This document shows, piece after piece, positions 47,701 to 60,848 of a DNA stretch of 64,000 nucleotides. This stretch comes from Lineus longissimus (taxonomy: Eukaryota > Nemertea > Pilidiophora > Heteronemertea > Lineidae): the NCBI RefSeq assembly GCF_910592395.1, contig NC_088310.1:69501-133500 (forward strand), read 5' to 3'. The notes beneath the pieces were generated by a model that worked only from the letters and a program-made list of their open reading frames with translations, was not told where the DNA came from and ran no database searches. The translations under genes were made by a program, and so were the position numbers. Numbering within the stretch: position 1 is the first letter of the stretch; each line of letters starts with the position of its first letter.

Positions 47701-48966
47701 AGTCTGGGAAGATGAAACAAGCAAATTCATATCACCCGGGTCAACAAACAGACATTGGACTCGACGTGGGGTGGATTAGCTCCTGTAAGACGGCGCTTAC
47801 TGGCAAATTGTCACACTCGACATGCAGCTTTCGTTTGGATTTCATTTTCACCCAGGCGAAAATCTCATGAAAAGAAACGACTAACACTTCAAACTTTTAA
47901 GTCTTTTTGGTGTAATGGAGCTATAAGCTCAAACCTCACGGTCAATAAACCGCAATGAGGTTTTGAGCAAATTTCACTGGCATTTTTTACGGTCCTGGGT
48001 CAAAATGATAATGGCATACTGGTATACCTTCTGGGTGGCTTTTTCGATAAGAAAAAATTCCCTCAACAATACTTCAAACTCGACGAATGCTAATTTCGTA
48101 GTATTCTTTCTGAGTGATCTGCCGAGGGACCTCTTCCTTTAGTCTCTATCCAACCCCAATGGAAAGTCATGCAACTGCCGACTTCTTCTCCCATTACATG
48201 GCAACCTTATCAGCTATGCATTGCATTCGGGTTTTTTGTTACATTCTTGGACGAGGCAAGGCAACATTCCATCAACTCGTCCCGCAAACCTCGTCATAGT
48301 CAAGGCCGCTTATTCGCTGAAATCTCAAAGTACAGAAGTAAAAAATGTCCCCCTGGGAATAGTTTCTAACACGGTTGTTTTCTGACGGATTATGGTATGC
48401 CGTCGAGAGCGCAGAGATGAAAGCGCGTGATAGAATCTTGGGTTCCCCGGACATGCAGTCAGGCATGTGCAATGGTGCTGATTCCGTCCGTCACCATTTC
48501 AAAAGTTTTAATTTAGAGATACCTCTTGTCTGCCTCTACTTTGTCTCGCCTAGTCTTGTCTTACTTTGCCTCTCTCTCGTCCCCACATTGTATTCCCTTG
48601 TCATCGTCCTTATCTATAGTAATGGAATCATTCCATCACAGACTATACTACCAGAATAAATGTAGCCTCTGATTACGGAGCCGTCTGGTGCATATCTCTA
48701 TCGACTAAAGATGATTACAGAAATCCTTCACTGCCGACACGCTAAATATGCCTCTCACATCCACTGCTCTCATGGCTCTCGTGATGTTGAGAAGAATCTT
48801 GCTAATTATGTTTACATTAGAATCTCATCATCACGGATTGAAACGATGATAGAATCACCGCAACTATCAAATTGATAACCGTAGCTTTGAAGGGCAAAAC
48901 CATCACGGCAAGGAAACACTGGAAACCTGAATTTGGACAGTTGTCACGTCGCGATCAGAGTAATTA

Positions 48967-49145
48967 CAGTGGAACCCCGGTAGGCGACCACCCCGCTATG
49001 ACGACCAAGAATCACCGGTCCGCGAATGGTTCCTCTCTAATTACCATTTCACCTTTCACCAACATCATCAGTCCCAAAACTTCTTTGACTTTGAAAAATT
49101 TTCAAAATTTTGACTTTTATTTCTGCTAACCCTTACCCTAACCCG
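48967..49145 (+). mobile_element. Dispersed MITE-like element, copy 2
   Basis: It begins CAGTGGAACCCCGGT directly after TA (48965-48966). It shares GCGACCACCCCG and CTATGACGACCAAGAATC with the copy at 37955-38306 (opposite strand), then CCTCTCTAATTA and an A/T-rich body with CATCATCAGTCCCAAAAC. It ends near CTAACCCTTACCCTAACCC, a telomere-like phrase also present in the copy at 58205. No coding capacity. Confidence 0.6.
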
Positions 49146-49859
49146 GGAAATATGTCTAATATGTCTAATCCCGAATGCGGGACTTTCTCTGACTTCGTGA
49201 GTAAGAGGTCGGGAGGGTTTCTACCCAGGAGCCATTCTGGATGCAACGGCATCAGGCATACGGTCTCCTAGCAAAGCAATAGCGACCATGAACACCGTCA
49301 TCGTTCACTCGCGTTTTTCCTTCGCCTCAGGTGACAGTCATCGAACCAATTTCCCTTCCCTACCTCCAGAGCTTTACGCTTTTTCTCACGGCAACCAATA
49401 TTGCATGTCACACAAAAAAAGGTCCTCGAATTGCTTACTTCGCGGTCATTTTATCGCACTTGATCGTGATCGACACAGGACTGCTTCCTCTAATTGCCGC
49501 CACATATCACGTTTCTTGCCCAAGCAAGCGGCTTAACGCTGCCCGAGGAGCTATTCCTAGCTTTGGATCATGATGCAGCCGGTCTGATCAAGTCGCGATA
49601 TTCCTGACTGACCAATTCATCCGTATTGTTTTAGTCATATTGGAGGTGTTTACCAGGAGGTATAGAGCAAGATAAACAGCGTAAAGGACTCATCAATAAT
49701 TTCATTTAACTACATGCTAATATAATGAAAATGTGATTTCTGCACAGCAAATGGTCACCTTTCATGATGAACACGAATCTTTGCCGTTACATAGGACCTA
49801 CAGCGGCTTGGTTGTTAATACCACTAAGCCACTGATGAGAAACACTGAATTACAAAAAA

Positions 49860-49960
49860 GAATTCACTTTTTTTTGTTGCTCAAAATGAACCAACATCAC
49901 CAATATCATCAGTCCCAAAACTTTTTTGACTTTGAAAAAAGTACAAATTTGTCATCTTTG
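49860..49960 (+). mobile_element. Dispersed MITE-like element, copy 3 (internal fragment)
   Basis: It contains CTCAAAATGAACCAACATCA followed by CCAATATCATCAGTCCCAAA, identical to the copy near 58310 and similar to 49065. Both termini are missing. Confidence 0.55.
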
Positions 49961-52404
49961 ACATCATCTACGTTCAAGACACTTTCCCTACCGTAGGATA
50001 TAAGGCAAAACACGCAGCTCTTCTGGTGGAGTAACTCGTTGATGAAGATAACCATTCCGATTAAAGATGCAGCGGCCTAATCATCCATACTTTATAATCA
50101 AGCTCATTAATGTCTTAGCTAGTCAATCGAACCACTATCCGGGCCTTGCTATGGAAGGGTAATTGTTCAACTAGTGTATGATGGTCGCAAAAGTGAGGTC
50201 TAACTAAGTTAATTAAGCTGGTAATGGGGGTAGGGATGCCTAGTATGTCCAAGACACTGAAGTCATTAGAATAAAGGTTGGTAAAGATTCCGCTGACAAA
50301 TTACACTGGCTGTTTGGGACCAATCAGTGACGAATATATGAATATCATGATAGACGAACAACAGTCATGACAGACTGGTGCATCAGTCTGATAGATATCT
50401 ATATTGTATTGATAATGTTCCTGTTCACATGGGTGTAAATGACGTCGTTGCCTCATTAGGATACACCGTGAGGTGGTGCACCACGCGCAGATGACACACC
50501 TTTATATTTTGGGTCTGGAGCATAAAGGACAACAGCGTCAGATGGGGTCATGACCAACCGAGTTACTGAAAGCATCATTTCTTTAGCGCATTATCACTTT
50601 GTTGCCGTGTTGGCGAAAAAGCATTGGCTACTTCCTCTGGTGCCACCGGCGCCTCCTTTACATTGTCAGAAGACAACCTGTTCTCCAGTCACGTTAACAG
50701 GTGTAACGTAAGCAAAGTCTTGGAATCATATGACACCTCCCCGAGTAGCCAGTATCAAAGGCAAGAACACTGCCCATGGTCGATAGATCGGCTCCTGAAC
50801 CGTCACCATCCCGTTCTGGCTATAGATCCAGACATTTATCCATTATCACAAACCCATCGCCGCATCCCACCGCGCCATCAGCCCAATCAGGCAATCATTG
50901 GTCTTTGTGTGTGATCGCCCAGCTAGAATAACAAAACCCTTTGAGCCACTCGCGAGTGGTTTCCAATAGCTTGCTTTCTCTTCATCCACGCATCATATTC
51001 TGTTAGTAAGTAAGTAAGTTCGGATCTGAGAGTTTCTGACATTGATCGAAAATCGGCAAAGGTTCTGTGTGAAATATATGTTTACGACATGTTCCGAAGA
51101 GAGAAGATTGCCATTGCTGGCTGAATTTCGTGATGGTCAGCCAACTATATCTTTGAAAAACATGTTGTTCATGCCGACCTTAACGCACCATGATTTGGGA
51201 AGAAGTTTCTCTTAAGAGGTTGAAGTTATTATGTCATACGAGAAAGTGATATCAGTGTAAAATATTTGGTAATCGGGTTTTTGCTCGAATGATACCAAAA
51301 TATCAGGTGCTTTTAATGATATTTGGTATGTAAATAGACGAAGAGATTTTATTAACACTTCAAGAAAATGTTTTTTGAAGTTGAACTGGAACCAGTAGCA
51401 GTGGAAAACGCGCCGAGTCCTCTCAGTTCTCCCTGAATAAACCACAGCCTGTTTTTCTTTGATGTTGGGGGTCATTGCTCGTCCTGATTGATCGCTGCCC
51501 ACACCAGGTGCACCAAGACTCCAACTACATTACCAGGCCTCGGGCTCATCGAGATTATCATATTGGCTAGGCACAGACTAAGGGGATTAAAATGACAACC
51601 CTTCATTTATGGTCGATCGTCGCCCGAAGCTTGATCTCCCTCTCGCTCTGCCAGCAGCAAGAAGCAATCATATAACTGTGTTTTTAACGGTCTGGCAGTT
51701 CGAAATGGACCTTGTGCTCATCGTTTTAGCTGCCTTGGCACCACTTGGTGTCATACTGGTTTATCAGGATGACTCACTATGCATATCAGCCAGATTATAT
51801 GACGATATTATGCGTCATGTAGGCTTTGAGGGGGCTTTGATAGCAAATATCAGGGGACGGTGGGTGTCCTGTGTAAACAGATACTAGCACACTGGTATAC
51901 TCCTTCAGGTTAATACCCCTCCTTAGTACGCAATGCCTGCTATAAACGCTTTTATGCACCGACTAAAACGGTGGTTCATTAAAGCCTTCTCTCTGGTTCA
52001 TGATTAGCATCCTGGTATTCGGCCTCTCATTGGTTTCAGGTTCATGTAACCTTAAGTTGGAGCCCCATCCAATCATAGTCTCTCTCATAGAGTGCATTAA
52101 AGCTAAGAATCACTTGGCTGATTGTCACACTATTTGACTATCTGAGACTCGGGTCATGACCATCAACTCTATACGCCAGCTACCTGCTTTGAAACAGGAG
52201 ATATAACTTAGAGGCGAACGACATTCGAGTCTTTGATGTGAGCGGGTTTCGTCTGTCCTTATTTTGTTAGGTCACCGTGATTGTTATTGAGAAAGATAAC
52301 ATACCACAGTAGCCTCGCAACGGAAGGGCAAGTGCCAGTACCAAATACAGAGAGATACTTACGTTACCTTCCTTTCGGGATGACATAATTGTATTTTTTA
52401 AAAA

Positions 52405-52950
52405 TGATCAAGAATAGGTTCTCGCCTATCTCGCTAGGAATAGGTTCTCGCCTATGTCGCCAGGAATAGGTTCTCGCCTATCTCGCCAGGAATAGGTTCT
52501 CGCCTATCTCGCCAGGAATAGGTTCTCGCCTATCTCGCCAGGAATAGGTTCTCGCCTATGTCGCCAGGAATAGGTTCTCGCCTATCTCGCCAGGAATAGG
52601 TTCTCGCCTATCTCGCCAGGAATAGGTTCTCGCCTATCTCGCCAGGAATAGGTTCTCGCCTATCTCGCCAGGAATAGGTTCTCGCCTATCTCGCCAGGAA
52701 TAGGTTCTCGCCTATCTCGCCAGGAATAGGTTCTCGCCTATCTCGCCAGGAATAGGTTCTCGCCTATCTCGCCAGGAATAGGTTGTCGCCTATCTCGCCA
52801 GGAATAGGTTCTCGCCTATCTCGCCAGGAATAGGTTCTCGCCTATCTCGCCAGGAATAGGTTCTCGCCTATCTCGCCAGGAATAGGTTCTCGCCTATCTC
52901 GCCAGGAATAGGTTGTCGCCTATCTCGCCAGGAATAGGTTCTCGCCTATC
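52405..52950. repeat. 26 bp hairpin-forming minisatellite, about 21 copies
   Basis: The unit is AGGAATAGGTTCTCGCCTAT plus CTCGCC. Each unit contains the inverted repeat ATAGG...CCTAT around TTCTCG. The copies are nearly identical; variants are CCTATGTCGCC (two, 104 bp apart) and GGTTGTCGCC (two, 130 bp apart). There are no spacers between units, so it is not a CRISPR array. Confidence 0.97.
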
Positions 52951-55900
52951 ATGATCACCCGAACCATCTAATGAACTATCAACTGGCTAATATTTGCATA
53001 CAACCCAACCCTTCTCCGCCCGGAAACACAATCAACATTGGTTCATTAAGAATCGGATTAGACAACTTGATCAGCTCCTTAATGATCAGAGGAGACAAAC
53101 TTATCATCATATCCTGGGCGTGTGGATACAGCTCCTTATCAGATGAGACGAACCTGTCTTCGAACTGCGTGTATGATTGCTCTAGCTTGTGGTTACAACT
53201 CATTCAGGTTCAAACCTTCAAACCAGGATGTGTACTATCAGATCACTTTCTCTTGTATACATGCAGTGAATGCGAATATCAGATTAAAGGAGATGTTCCT
53301 GAGAGATACATGGCCATTTATCACTGTCAATTCCACAAGTATTCTTTAACTAAGCCATCTCTGAATCAATCCAAGGTTAATACGATTATAACATGCCGTG
53401 AATCGAATCTTTGATATGGTATAGGGTGATTGTAAAGAAAAAGTAGGTCAGTCGATAGCGCAGTTGTAGTCTGCAACTTGATTTCATCTAAGTCCATCAA
53501 ATTAGAAGTAATTTTCGAGGATGGAATCCCTTCAAATGTTTCCGTCGAAGCACATAAAGGCCGAGCTGAGATGATTTTAATTCACCACTAATGCTTTTAT
53601 TACTTGGACAATTTGAGTTATCATTAAGAGCCTGCCAATGAAGTGTCCTTTGAGAATGAATGTCTTCTCGTGGGGTTTGACAGAGCACTTCTTAGGTTTA
53701 CACGGAAGTTAGTCGTATGAAAGTGGCAGTGCATGTTGCATTTAAGTATAAAGTGCTCGAGTCAATAGCATTTTGCGTAGGTGAAATGCACAAGCATGCC
53801 TAATCAATCTTGCTCGTCGTAAAATTAGGAAAGGGTCCCTTTTAAGGCGATCGAACCTACTAATGGGCCTTGTCATGGTCTGATTCATTACACCAAATAA
53901 TTTATGTGTCCAGCTAGTTCAGATATTGGTTGTCAACATGTTTACCATGGTAACTCCGTGGTAACTCCATGGTTATCCTCATCTCTCCCTCGACCTGAAT
54001 CATAACGCTGGCGATAATTGGCTCGAATTGGTCTCATTGTACTTTCACAGTGACATTATTGTTTTATTATTCAATGCACTTTCGGAAAAGGTTACATATT
54101 AATGTTGCCACACGACCACTTTAAGAATCAGAGCTGACGATCAAACCCTTCCAACGCCATGCCTACTCCCTAAAACAGCTGGTAAAGTGGGCTGATTTCC
54201 TTCACCAACTGGGGCCATGTCAGAAAAAGTCATACTATATTGCCGTTTGTCAGGTAGTTCATTTCAGTTTGCTGTCACATTGCTGCAAGCTGGCTGCTAA
54301 TGTCCCCATGAGGAGAGAAAGGCTTATAACGGTCTCGATTCTCAAAAAGCTCACCTTGGTCCATAAATTGAATCATTGCGGAAGTAATTGCCAGCTTCAC
54401 CGACTGGAATCATAAATTGGCTTGATAAAGCAATCGCGTAGTACGGGGAATGTTGCTCTCCGCAATGAATTGCTGCCTCACTCAATCCAATATCTTTTCT
54501 AATGAAATGAAATTGCATTTTGCCAAGTCAATCCTGCGAAAGCAATATTGCTCCGAATGCAATCGTGTTGATACCCTTAAACAAATATTGCGTGACTGAT
54601 TTGATAAGAGCGTTTTGTTTATTATTGCTATGCTGTTACTTTACGGATATGACTTTGTTTTCTAATGGCTCACGTTTACTTAACCACGTATGCTTATAAC
54701 AGTATGAAAGAAACTAGGCCAGGATCGATATCAATAAACACCGAATACTACGTCATGTTAATACTCTGTATCCGGTCATTTCGATACTGTTTGCTGATTG
54801 ATCTAAAAGCTTTTATGGTCAGGGAAGAGGCAAAATATAGAGTCAGAAAGTTAACACTACCGAAAAGTATGTTGATTTCATTGCAATTGTTTCCTTTTGC
54901 GTCTTCCAACAAGTTCTGGATTACGCAATTCCGTAGGAAAAACTCCATATCGGTGGCTCTTTTTAGCCAAATTAATCTTCCGTTTTCAACCTTCCCAACG
55001 CTAAGATGCTAAACATTAGATAAACAGGGAATGCAATAAAGCATGATATGCCATCTTTGAAATCTACCCTTTGCAGAGGAGTCATGTTGATATTGGCACT
55101 ATCAGTACACAACTCGGTAAAAAATCTCTTTCATCGTTGGTTCTTTTCGGAGCCATCAGTTTACACATGGTCGCCTTGGGCACGGCAACCACCGAAGACA
55201 CTCGGTGGTTAGGTGAAGAGGCAGTAGCAGCATTCTGATCACTTCGGTTAAGTAGTGTGCTTTGACGCGACTTCTGACATGAAATGACATGGCACGTCCT
55301 TATTGGTGCATTTTGGATACCGCGGCTACCCTAAAATGCATAGCAGGTAATAGCATCGGATTCCTCGGCATTGCCGTTGCAATGAACTAAGCCTTGACTA
55401 CTTTCGGCACAATGTTTCCAAATGGTACGCATGAAGTAGGTGACTGAAATATAGTTCAACTGGGTCTGCGATCCGATGCCGAAGAAGTTCAATGGTAGAG
55501 GGCTTAAATCACAGTAGTCGTATTGGGAGTGAAAAATATCTGCTTTTTGTATAGATACTGTGGTGATGCTGATATCTTTGTCTAGGTACCACCGTCAGAA
55601 TGTCTGACTCAACAAGAGATAATGTCCTTGTGATATCATATCCCTGCACTGAAGGCAGACACCAGTTGATAGCGCATGAAGATAATGTCAGAATCATCCC
55701 AGGGGAATGCTTAAGAGCTCAAATTATTTTCAACCAAGCACTTCCGCAGAACAGTCACAATTTAGCTTTATTTAGCCGCACTGGAACGCAATAAGTATTT
55801 GCCTCACAGCCACATTACGGACTTTCACTCTGGTGACAGCAGGGCAATCTACACAAATCTTCACCAGAAGCATTTCCAAGTACTTTTTTCTCCTACATTT

Positions 55901-56226
55901 CTAATTGTCAGATGCACTTAGTGGTAATTTCCGTTGAGTAATGTGTATCGTGTTTAAGAATGAAAACAAACGTTTGTCAAGAGTTGACTCTCCTAAGCGC
56001 TCGGTTGTCGTTTACGGCATTTTAAGAGTACATTCTTTTAAGCGTTCGAGTGTCGTTTACGGCGTTAATGGCTTGTGACTTTCAGAGCTTTGATATTGAA
56101 ACTGTAACGGATTATAAACATTATAGGCATTTTAAAGGTGAGAGTTGGCATGGGTAAAATTTAAAATGTCAGTTGTATTAACATTTGCCTCGTAGTGGAG
56201 AGGGAACTTCTTGAGAAAGAGTTACT
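52951..56226. other. Non-coding DNA, no gene recognised
   Basis: The longest frame (52971-53414, plus, 147 codons) begins just after the 26 bp array and has no recognisable domain. A palindrome TTACCATGGTAA lies at 53942-53953 with further GGTAAC/GGTTAT half-sites to 53978. Confidence 0.4.
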
Positions 56227-56332
56227 CCAGCGAGTAACTAGACGAGGGTATTAAAGAGTTTCTCGACCAGTGACTAACTAAACGAGGGCCAGTGAGTAAC
56301 TAAACGAGGGCCAGTGAGTAACTAAACGAGGG
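56227..56332. repeat. 22 bp repeat, four copies (three in tandem)
   Basis: CCAGTGAGTAACTAAACGAG(GG) occurs at 56267, 56289 and 56311, with a diverged copy at 56227 separated by 18 bases. Confidence 0.9.
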
Positions 56333-56440
56333 TTCTTGAACGCTCACAGTTCATTAGTTACAGCAAGTTTATCTCAGAGAAGGTCTGTCAAGTAGGGACA
56401 ACTGGGTTTTCAGGCAAAGATTGCGAGACATCCCTAGAAA

Positions 56441-56538
56441 CAACCTGTCTATTCTATCAACCTGTCTATTCTATCAACCTGTCTATTCTATCAACCTGTC
56501 TATTCTATCAACCTGTCTATTCTATCACCCTGTCTATT
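56441..56538. repeat. 17 bp minisatellite, almost 6 copies
   Basis: The unit CAACCTGTCTATTCTAT repeats without gaps; the last copy is degenerate (CACCCTGTCTATTCC). Confidence 0.97.
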
Positions 56539-58204
56539 CCCCTAAGAAGATGAGGACCTCACATTGGATTTGCAACTGGCAAAGTGCATTAATTTGAAGA
56601 GTGCTTGCTTTCCCTATCGCTCACACATCTCCCAATAACTGAGGCTGAATTCATCGCAGCTAAACATTATATGGTTAGGTGGGACATGTATTGAAAGCAG
56701 CAAAAGAGTCGTAACGAGACAGGTTCTGTCAGTGCAATAATATCAGTTAGGGTGGGCGATGAAGGCTAAGGGAATTGTTAAGGAATCTCCAAAGGGACTT
56801 GCTTAAAGCAAATGTTAAGGGATCTGCTAAGGGAATTGTTAAGGTTTATCATCACGATATCATACCATGTTGCTGGGGAGAGCAGGTGCCTGATACCATC
56901 GTCGAGTTAATGAAGTGTCGGTTTCTATCCAGGCCAGCTTCCTCCCTTGCCAGGGCCCATCGGTACTCGTTGTCATGCAACTCATATGTTTGGTCTTGAT
57001 GTCGGAAATCCATACCTTCTGGGCGGTTGGCGAATTGGTATGGGAATGTTAGTTAATCGGTACAATATATAGGTCGCTGTCAAGAAGTAACTGATGAATA
57101 TCTTAGATTCTCGATCGACCGCGATCGGTTGATACGATTGGTCTTCAGATGAATACTCATCCCTTCCACCAAGTGCAGGAACTTGGGTCCGTTAACAACT
57201 GTTTATAAAGTGGGCGATGACAGAACTGACTGGCGGTATCACCCGTCCAAAAGTTCCATATCTACTACGGCAATTCACTTCATTCCAGACACGGGGGTGG
57301 TTTACCATGGTAATTCAGGAAGGAGGCAGACTGTCAAAGAATTGGAACTTGCTCAAATTGCCTCTGCCAGGTAAATTGCCTATAGGCAGATTTACGCTCA
57401 ATGTATTTTGTACACCAATAAATTGACAGTGAGATAGTCATTTTTACAGAAGGTGTATCACGTGGTTGGAGTTGAGATAGGCAGATATCTAACTGTCTCC
57501 AAAAATTGAGTTAGGCAATTTGATAAGGAGTATGACGATATAAGCTTACCGACTCTGAACAAATACTGGGTGTGGAAGTCTTTATCAGCTATAAGTAATC
57601 CAATGATAGAGTGTTACCCTGTCTCAGCTACGGACGGACTTGGGGATCATGCTGATGCAATGAAAACTCAACCCTGCCTCGTTGACATTCCATGACACAC
57701 ATCTATGCTGAGGATTTGAATTAGTCAGTTTCTTTCCTGTTTTATATGGCTACTGATAACGAATACAGGCGAATTCAAATGACATTTCTCTCAACGCACG
57801 TACGGAGTTTAACAAATCGCAAAGCTCTTGAGAACACCGAATCAGGCTGATATACGTCCTCCCGTGATTACTAAATGTCATTCTGTCATGAAGTATAACA
57901 ATTTTTTGTATTTGATTTGACAGCAAAAGCTTCAAAATGTCTTATATTCGCGTGCCGATAATATTCAAGCACATCGGTGACATTCTTCGTGAACGACACA
58001 TCTGCGGTGAGACACAATAAAAAATATAAAAAATCCCATACCAAACATATTGGATTATTGGCGAACTACACAGTTTCCCATGTTGCGATGAACAAATAGA
58101 GGGAAAATGGTGGGAGCATTGAGGCGTTGATTCGAGAAGACATTTGGGCGGGCTCGGAGGCTTGAGGCCACGTAACAAATCTTAATTGCATTTGCCATCT
58201 CAAA
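56539..58204. other. Non-coding DNA, no gene recognised
   Basis: Short frames only. A small direct repetition of GGGAATTGTTAAGG occurs at about 56770 and 56830. A second TTACCATGGTAA palindrome lies at 57302-57313. Confidence 0.4.
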
Positions 58205-58412
58205 GGAACGATGTTCCTGATGATGTTTCTTCATTTCGAGCAGACAAAAAAGTGAACAAATATTTGGACTTTTTCACTGGGGTTTTTTTTCACTTTTTTC
58301 TTTCGCTCAAAATGAACCAACATCACCAATATCATCAGTCCCAAAACTTTTTGACTTTGAAATTTTTTTCAGAAATTTTACTTTTTTTTCTGCTAACCCT
58401 CACCCTAACCCG
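58205..58412. mobile_element. Dispersed MITE-like element, copy 4, with foldback arms
   Basis: The left half (TGATGATGTTTCTTCATTTC and what follows to ~58256) matches the minus-strand type of the copy at 38150. The right half (CTTTCGCTCAAAATGAACCA onward) is its imperfect reverse complement, at about 58288-58327. The two arms could fold into a stem of some 40 bp around a short loop. It ends CTAACCCTCACCCTAACCC like the copy at 48967. No coding capacity. Confidence 0.55.
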
Positions 58413-58807
58413 GAAAAAAATTCCAAGTCCGTGCATATGCAATAGCTAGCAATTAAGCACATCTAGATTCCTTGCCGTTCAGTGCGTTGGCAGCTGAGGT
58501 TTGAATTGATAAGGTTCTGATGAATTGAACCGCAGAACTATCACTTTTTCTGCTTGCTTTGTTTTGATTATGAATACCTGAATTAGTCATGGCTATTTTA
58601 GATGATAATTGATAGAGAACACAGTCTACTGCCACACCCATTGCATGTCATAATGTTGCTATGTTTGGACTGTGGTAAAGAATATCTTTTAATCAGATTT
58701 TCTGCAAGTCAGGCAAATCTCTCTGCGAGGTACAGACTTGTATCAGGAAAGGTGTGCTAAATGTCACTGTTTTAATGACTCTCGACTCGATCAAAACTCT
58801 GTTATTT
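58413..58807. other. Non-coding spacer
   Basis: Nothing recognised between the mobile-element copy and the left flank of the 37 bp array. Confidence 0.4.
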
Positions 58808-58928
58808 CATGTCAGAATGAGCGTTCCAGCAGTCCTACATGGGCGTTGTTTTAAAATTCCTCCCATTAGATTTGTTGAGTGGAAGACAAACTAAGACGCG
58901 AAGCCAGACTGTAATGCGATAAGATACC
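58808..58928. repeat. Left-flank copy of the segment that also borders the 37 bp array on the right
   Basis: CATGTCAGAATGAGCGTTCCAGCAGTCC resembles one 37 bp unit. It is followed by CATTAGATTT, GGAAGACAAAC and GTAATGCGATAAGATACC. The same order (CATTAGATTT, GGAAGACAAAC, GTAATATGATACC) appears to the right of the array at 60822-60928. The pair looks like an old duplication from which the array grew. Confidence 0.75.
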
Positions 58929-59032
58929 AGGAACAGACAATTTGCGTTTTATGTCAGTCATAGTGGCATCACTTCTGGTCCTGGCAATCTAATACGGTAT
59001 TATTTGATTTGTCAGAAGATGTATTCAAGGGC

Positions 59033-60848
59033 GCCACTCATACTGCATGTCGGAGTGTGCAACAGTCCTGCCACTCATATTGCATGTCGGAGTGTGCAAC
59101 AGTCCTGCCACTCATACTGCATGTCGGAGTGTGTAGCAGTCCTGCCACTCATACTGCATGTCGGAGTGTGTAGCAGTCATGCCACTCATACTGCATGTCT
59201 GAGTGTGTAGCAGTCCTGCCACTCATACTGCATGTCGGAGTGTGCAGCAGTCCTGCCACTCATACTGCATGTCAGAGTGTGTGGCAGTCCTGTCACTCAT
59301 ACTGCATGTCGGAGTGTCCAACAGTCCTGCCGCTCATACTGCATGTCGGAGTGTGTAGCAGTCCTGCCACTCATACTGCATGTCGGAGTGTGCAGCAGTC
59401 CTGCCACTCATACTGCATGTCGGAGTGTGCAGCAGTCCTGTCACTCATACTGCATGTCTGAGTGTGCAGCAGTCCTGTCACTCATACTGCATGTCGGAGT
59501 GTCCAACAGTCCTGCCACTCATACTGCATGTCGGAGTGTCCAACAGTCCTGCCACTCATACTGCATGTCGGAGTGTCCAACAGTCCTGCCACTCATACTG
59601 CATGTCGGAGTGTGTAGCAGTCCTGTCACTCATACTGCATGTCGGAGTGTCCAACAGTCCTGCCGCTCATACTGCATGTCGGAGTGTGCAGCAGTCCTGT
59701 CACTCATACTGCATGTCGGAGTGTGCAGCAGTCCTGCCACTCATACTGCATGTCGGAGTGTGTGGCAGTCCTGTCACTCATACTGCATGTCGGAGTGTGC
59801 AGCAGTCCTGTCAATCATACTGCATGTCGGAGTGTGTGGCAGTCCTGTCACTCATACTGCATGTCGGAGTGTGCAGCAGTCCTGCCACTCATACTGCATG
59901 TCGGAGTGTGTGGCAGTCCTGTCACTCATACTGCATGTCGGAGTGTGTAGCAGTCCTGTCACTCATACTGCATGTCGGAGTGTGCAGCAGTCCTGTCACT
60001 CATACTGCATGTCGGAGTGTGCAGCAGTCCTGCCACTCATACTGCATGTCGGAGTGTGCAGCAGTCCTGCCACTCATACTGCATGTCGGAGTGTCCAACA
60101 GTCCTGCCACTCATACTGCATGTCGGAGTGTGCAACAGTCCTGCCACTCATATTGCATGTCGGAGTGTGCAGCAGTCCTGCCACTCATACTGCATGTCGG
60201 AGTGTGCAACAGTCCTGCCACTCATACTGCATGTCGGAGTGTCCAACAGTCCTGCCACTCATACTGCATGTCGGAGTGTGCAACAGTCCTGCCACTCATA
60301 CTGCATGTCGGAGTGTGCAGCAGTCCTGCCACTCATACTGCATGTCGGAGTGTGCAGCAGTCCTGCCACTCATACTGCATGTCGGAGTGTGTGGCAGTCC
60401 TGTCACTCATACTGCATGTCGGAGTGTGTAGCAGTCCTGCCACTCATACTGCATGTCGGAGTGTGTAGCAGTCCTGCCACTCATACTGCATGTCGGAGTG
60501 TCCAACAGTCCTGCCACTCATATTGCATGTCTGAGTGTGTAGCAGTCCTGCCACTCATACTGCATGTCGGAGTGTGCAACAGTCCTGCCACTCATACTGC
60601 ATGTCGGAGTGTGCAGCAGTCCTGCCACTCATACTGCATGTCGGAGTGTGTAGCAGTCCTGCCACTCATACTGCATGTCGGAGTGTCCAACAGTCATGCC
60701 ACTCATACTGCATGTCGGAGTGTCCAACAGTCCTGCCACTCATACTGCATGTCGGAGTGTGCAACAGTCCTGTCACTCATACTGCATGTCGGAGTGTCCA
60801 ACAGTCCTGCCACTCATACTGCATGTCTGAGTGTGCAACAGTCCTGCA
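59033..60848. repeat. 37 bp minisatellite, about 49 copies, several monomer subtypes
   Basis: The unit is GCCACTCATACTGCATGTCG plus GAGTGTGCAGCAGTCCT. Variation is concentrated in GTGCAGCAG, GTGCAACAG, GTCCAACAG, GTGTAGCAG and GTGTGGCAG, the last followed mostly by CCTGTC. As 37 is not a multiple of 3 and no plus-strand frame has a stop, frames of up to 399 codons run through it with a 37-residue peptide period; I regard these as non-coding. Confidence 0.98.

Larger units (their letters stand above)
41986..52404. other. Probable giant first intron of the KCNK gene, left part
   Basis: No supported exon on either strand. Short open frames (under ~105 codons) have no recognisable domains and no consistent splice phase. 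It contains the small repeats and mobile-element copies listed separately. If the channel has the usual two-exon coding layout, this and everything to the right edge is intron. Confidence 0.45.

Noticed and set aside
52405-52950. CRISPR array
   Set aside because: Units are contiguous with no unique spacers, and the host is eukaryotic. The same applies to the 37 bp array.
52971-53414. 147-codon plus-strand gene
   Set aside because: No recognisable domain, no supporting splice or promoter context, and composition like the surrounding DNA.
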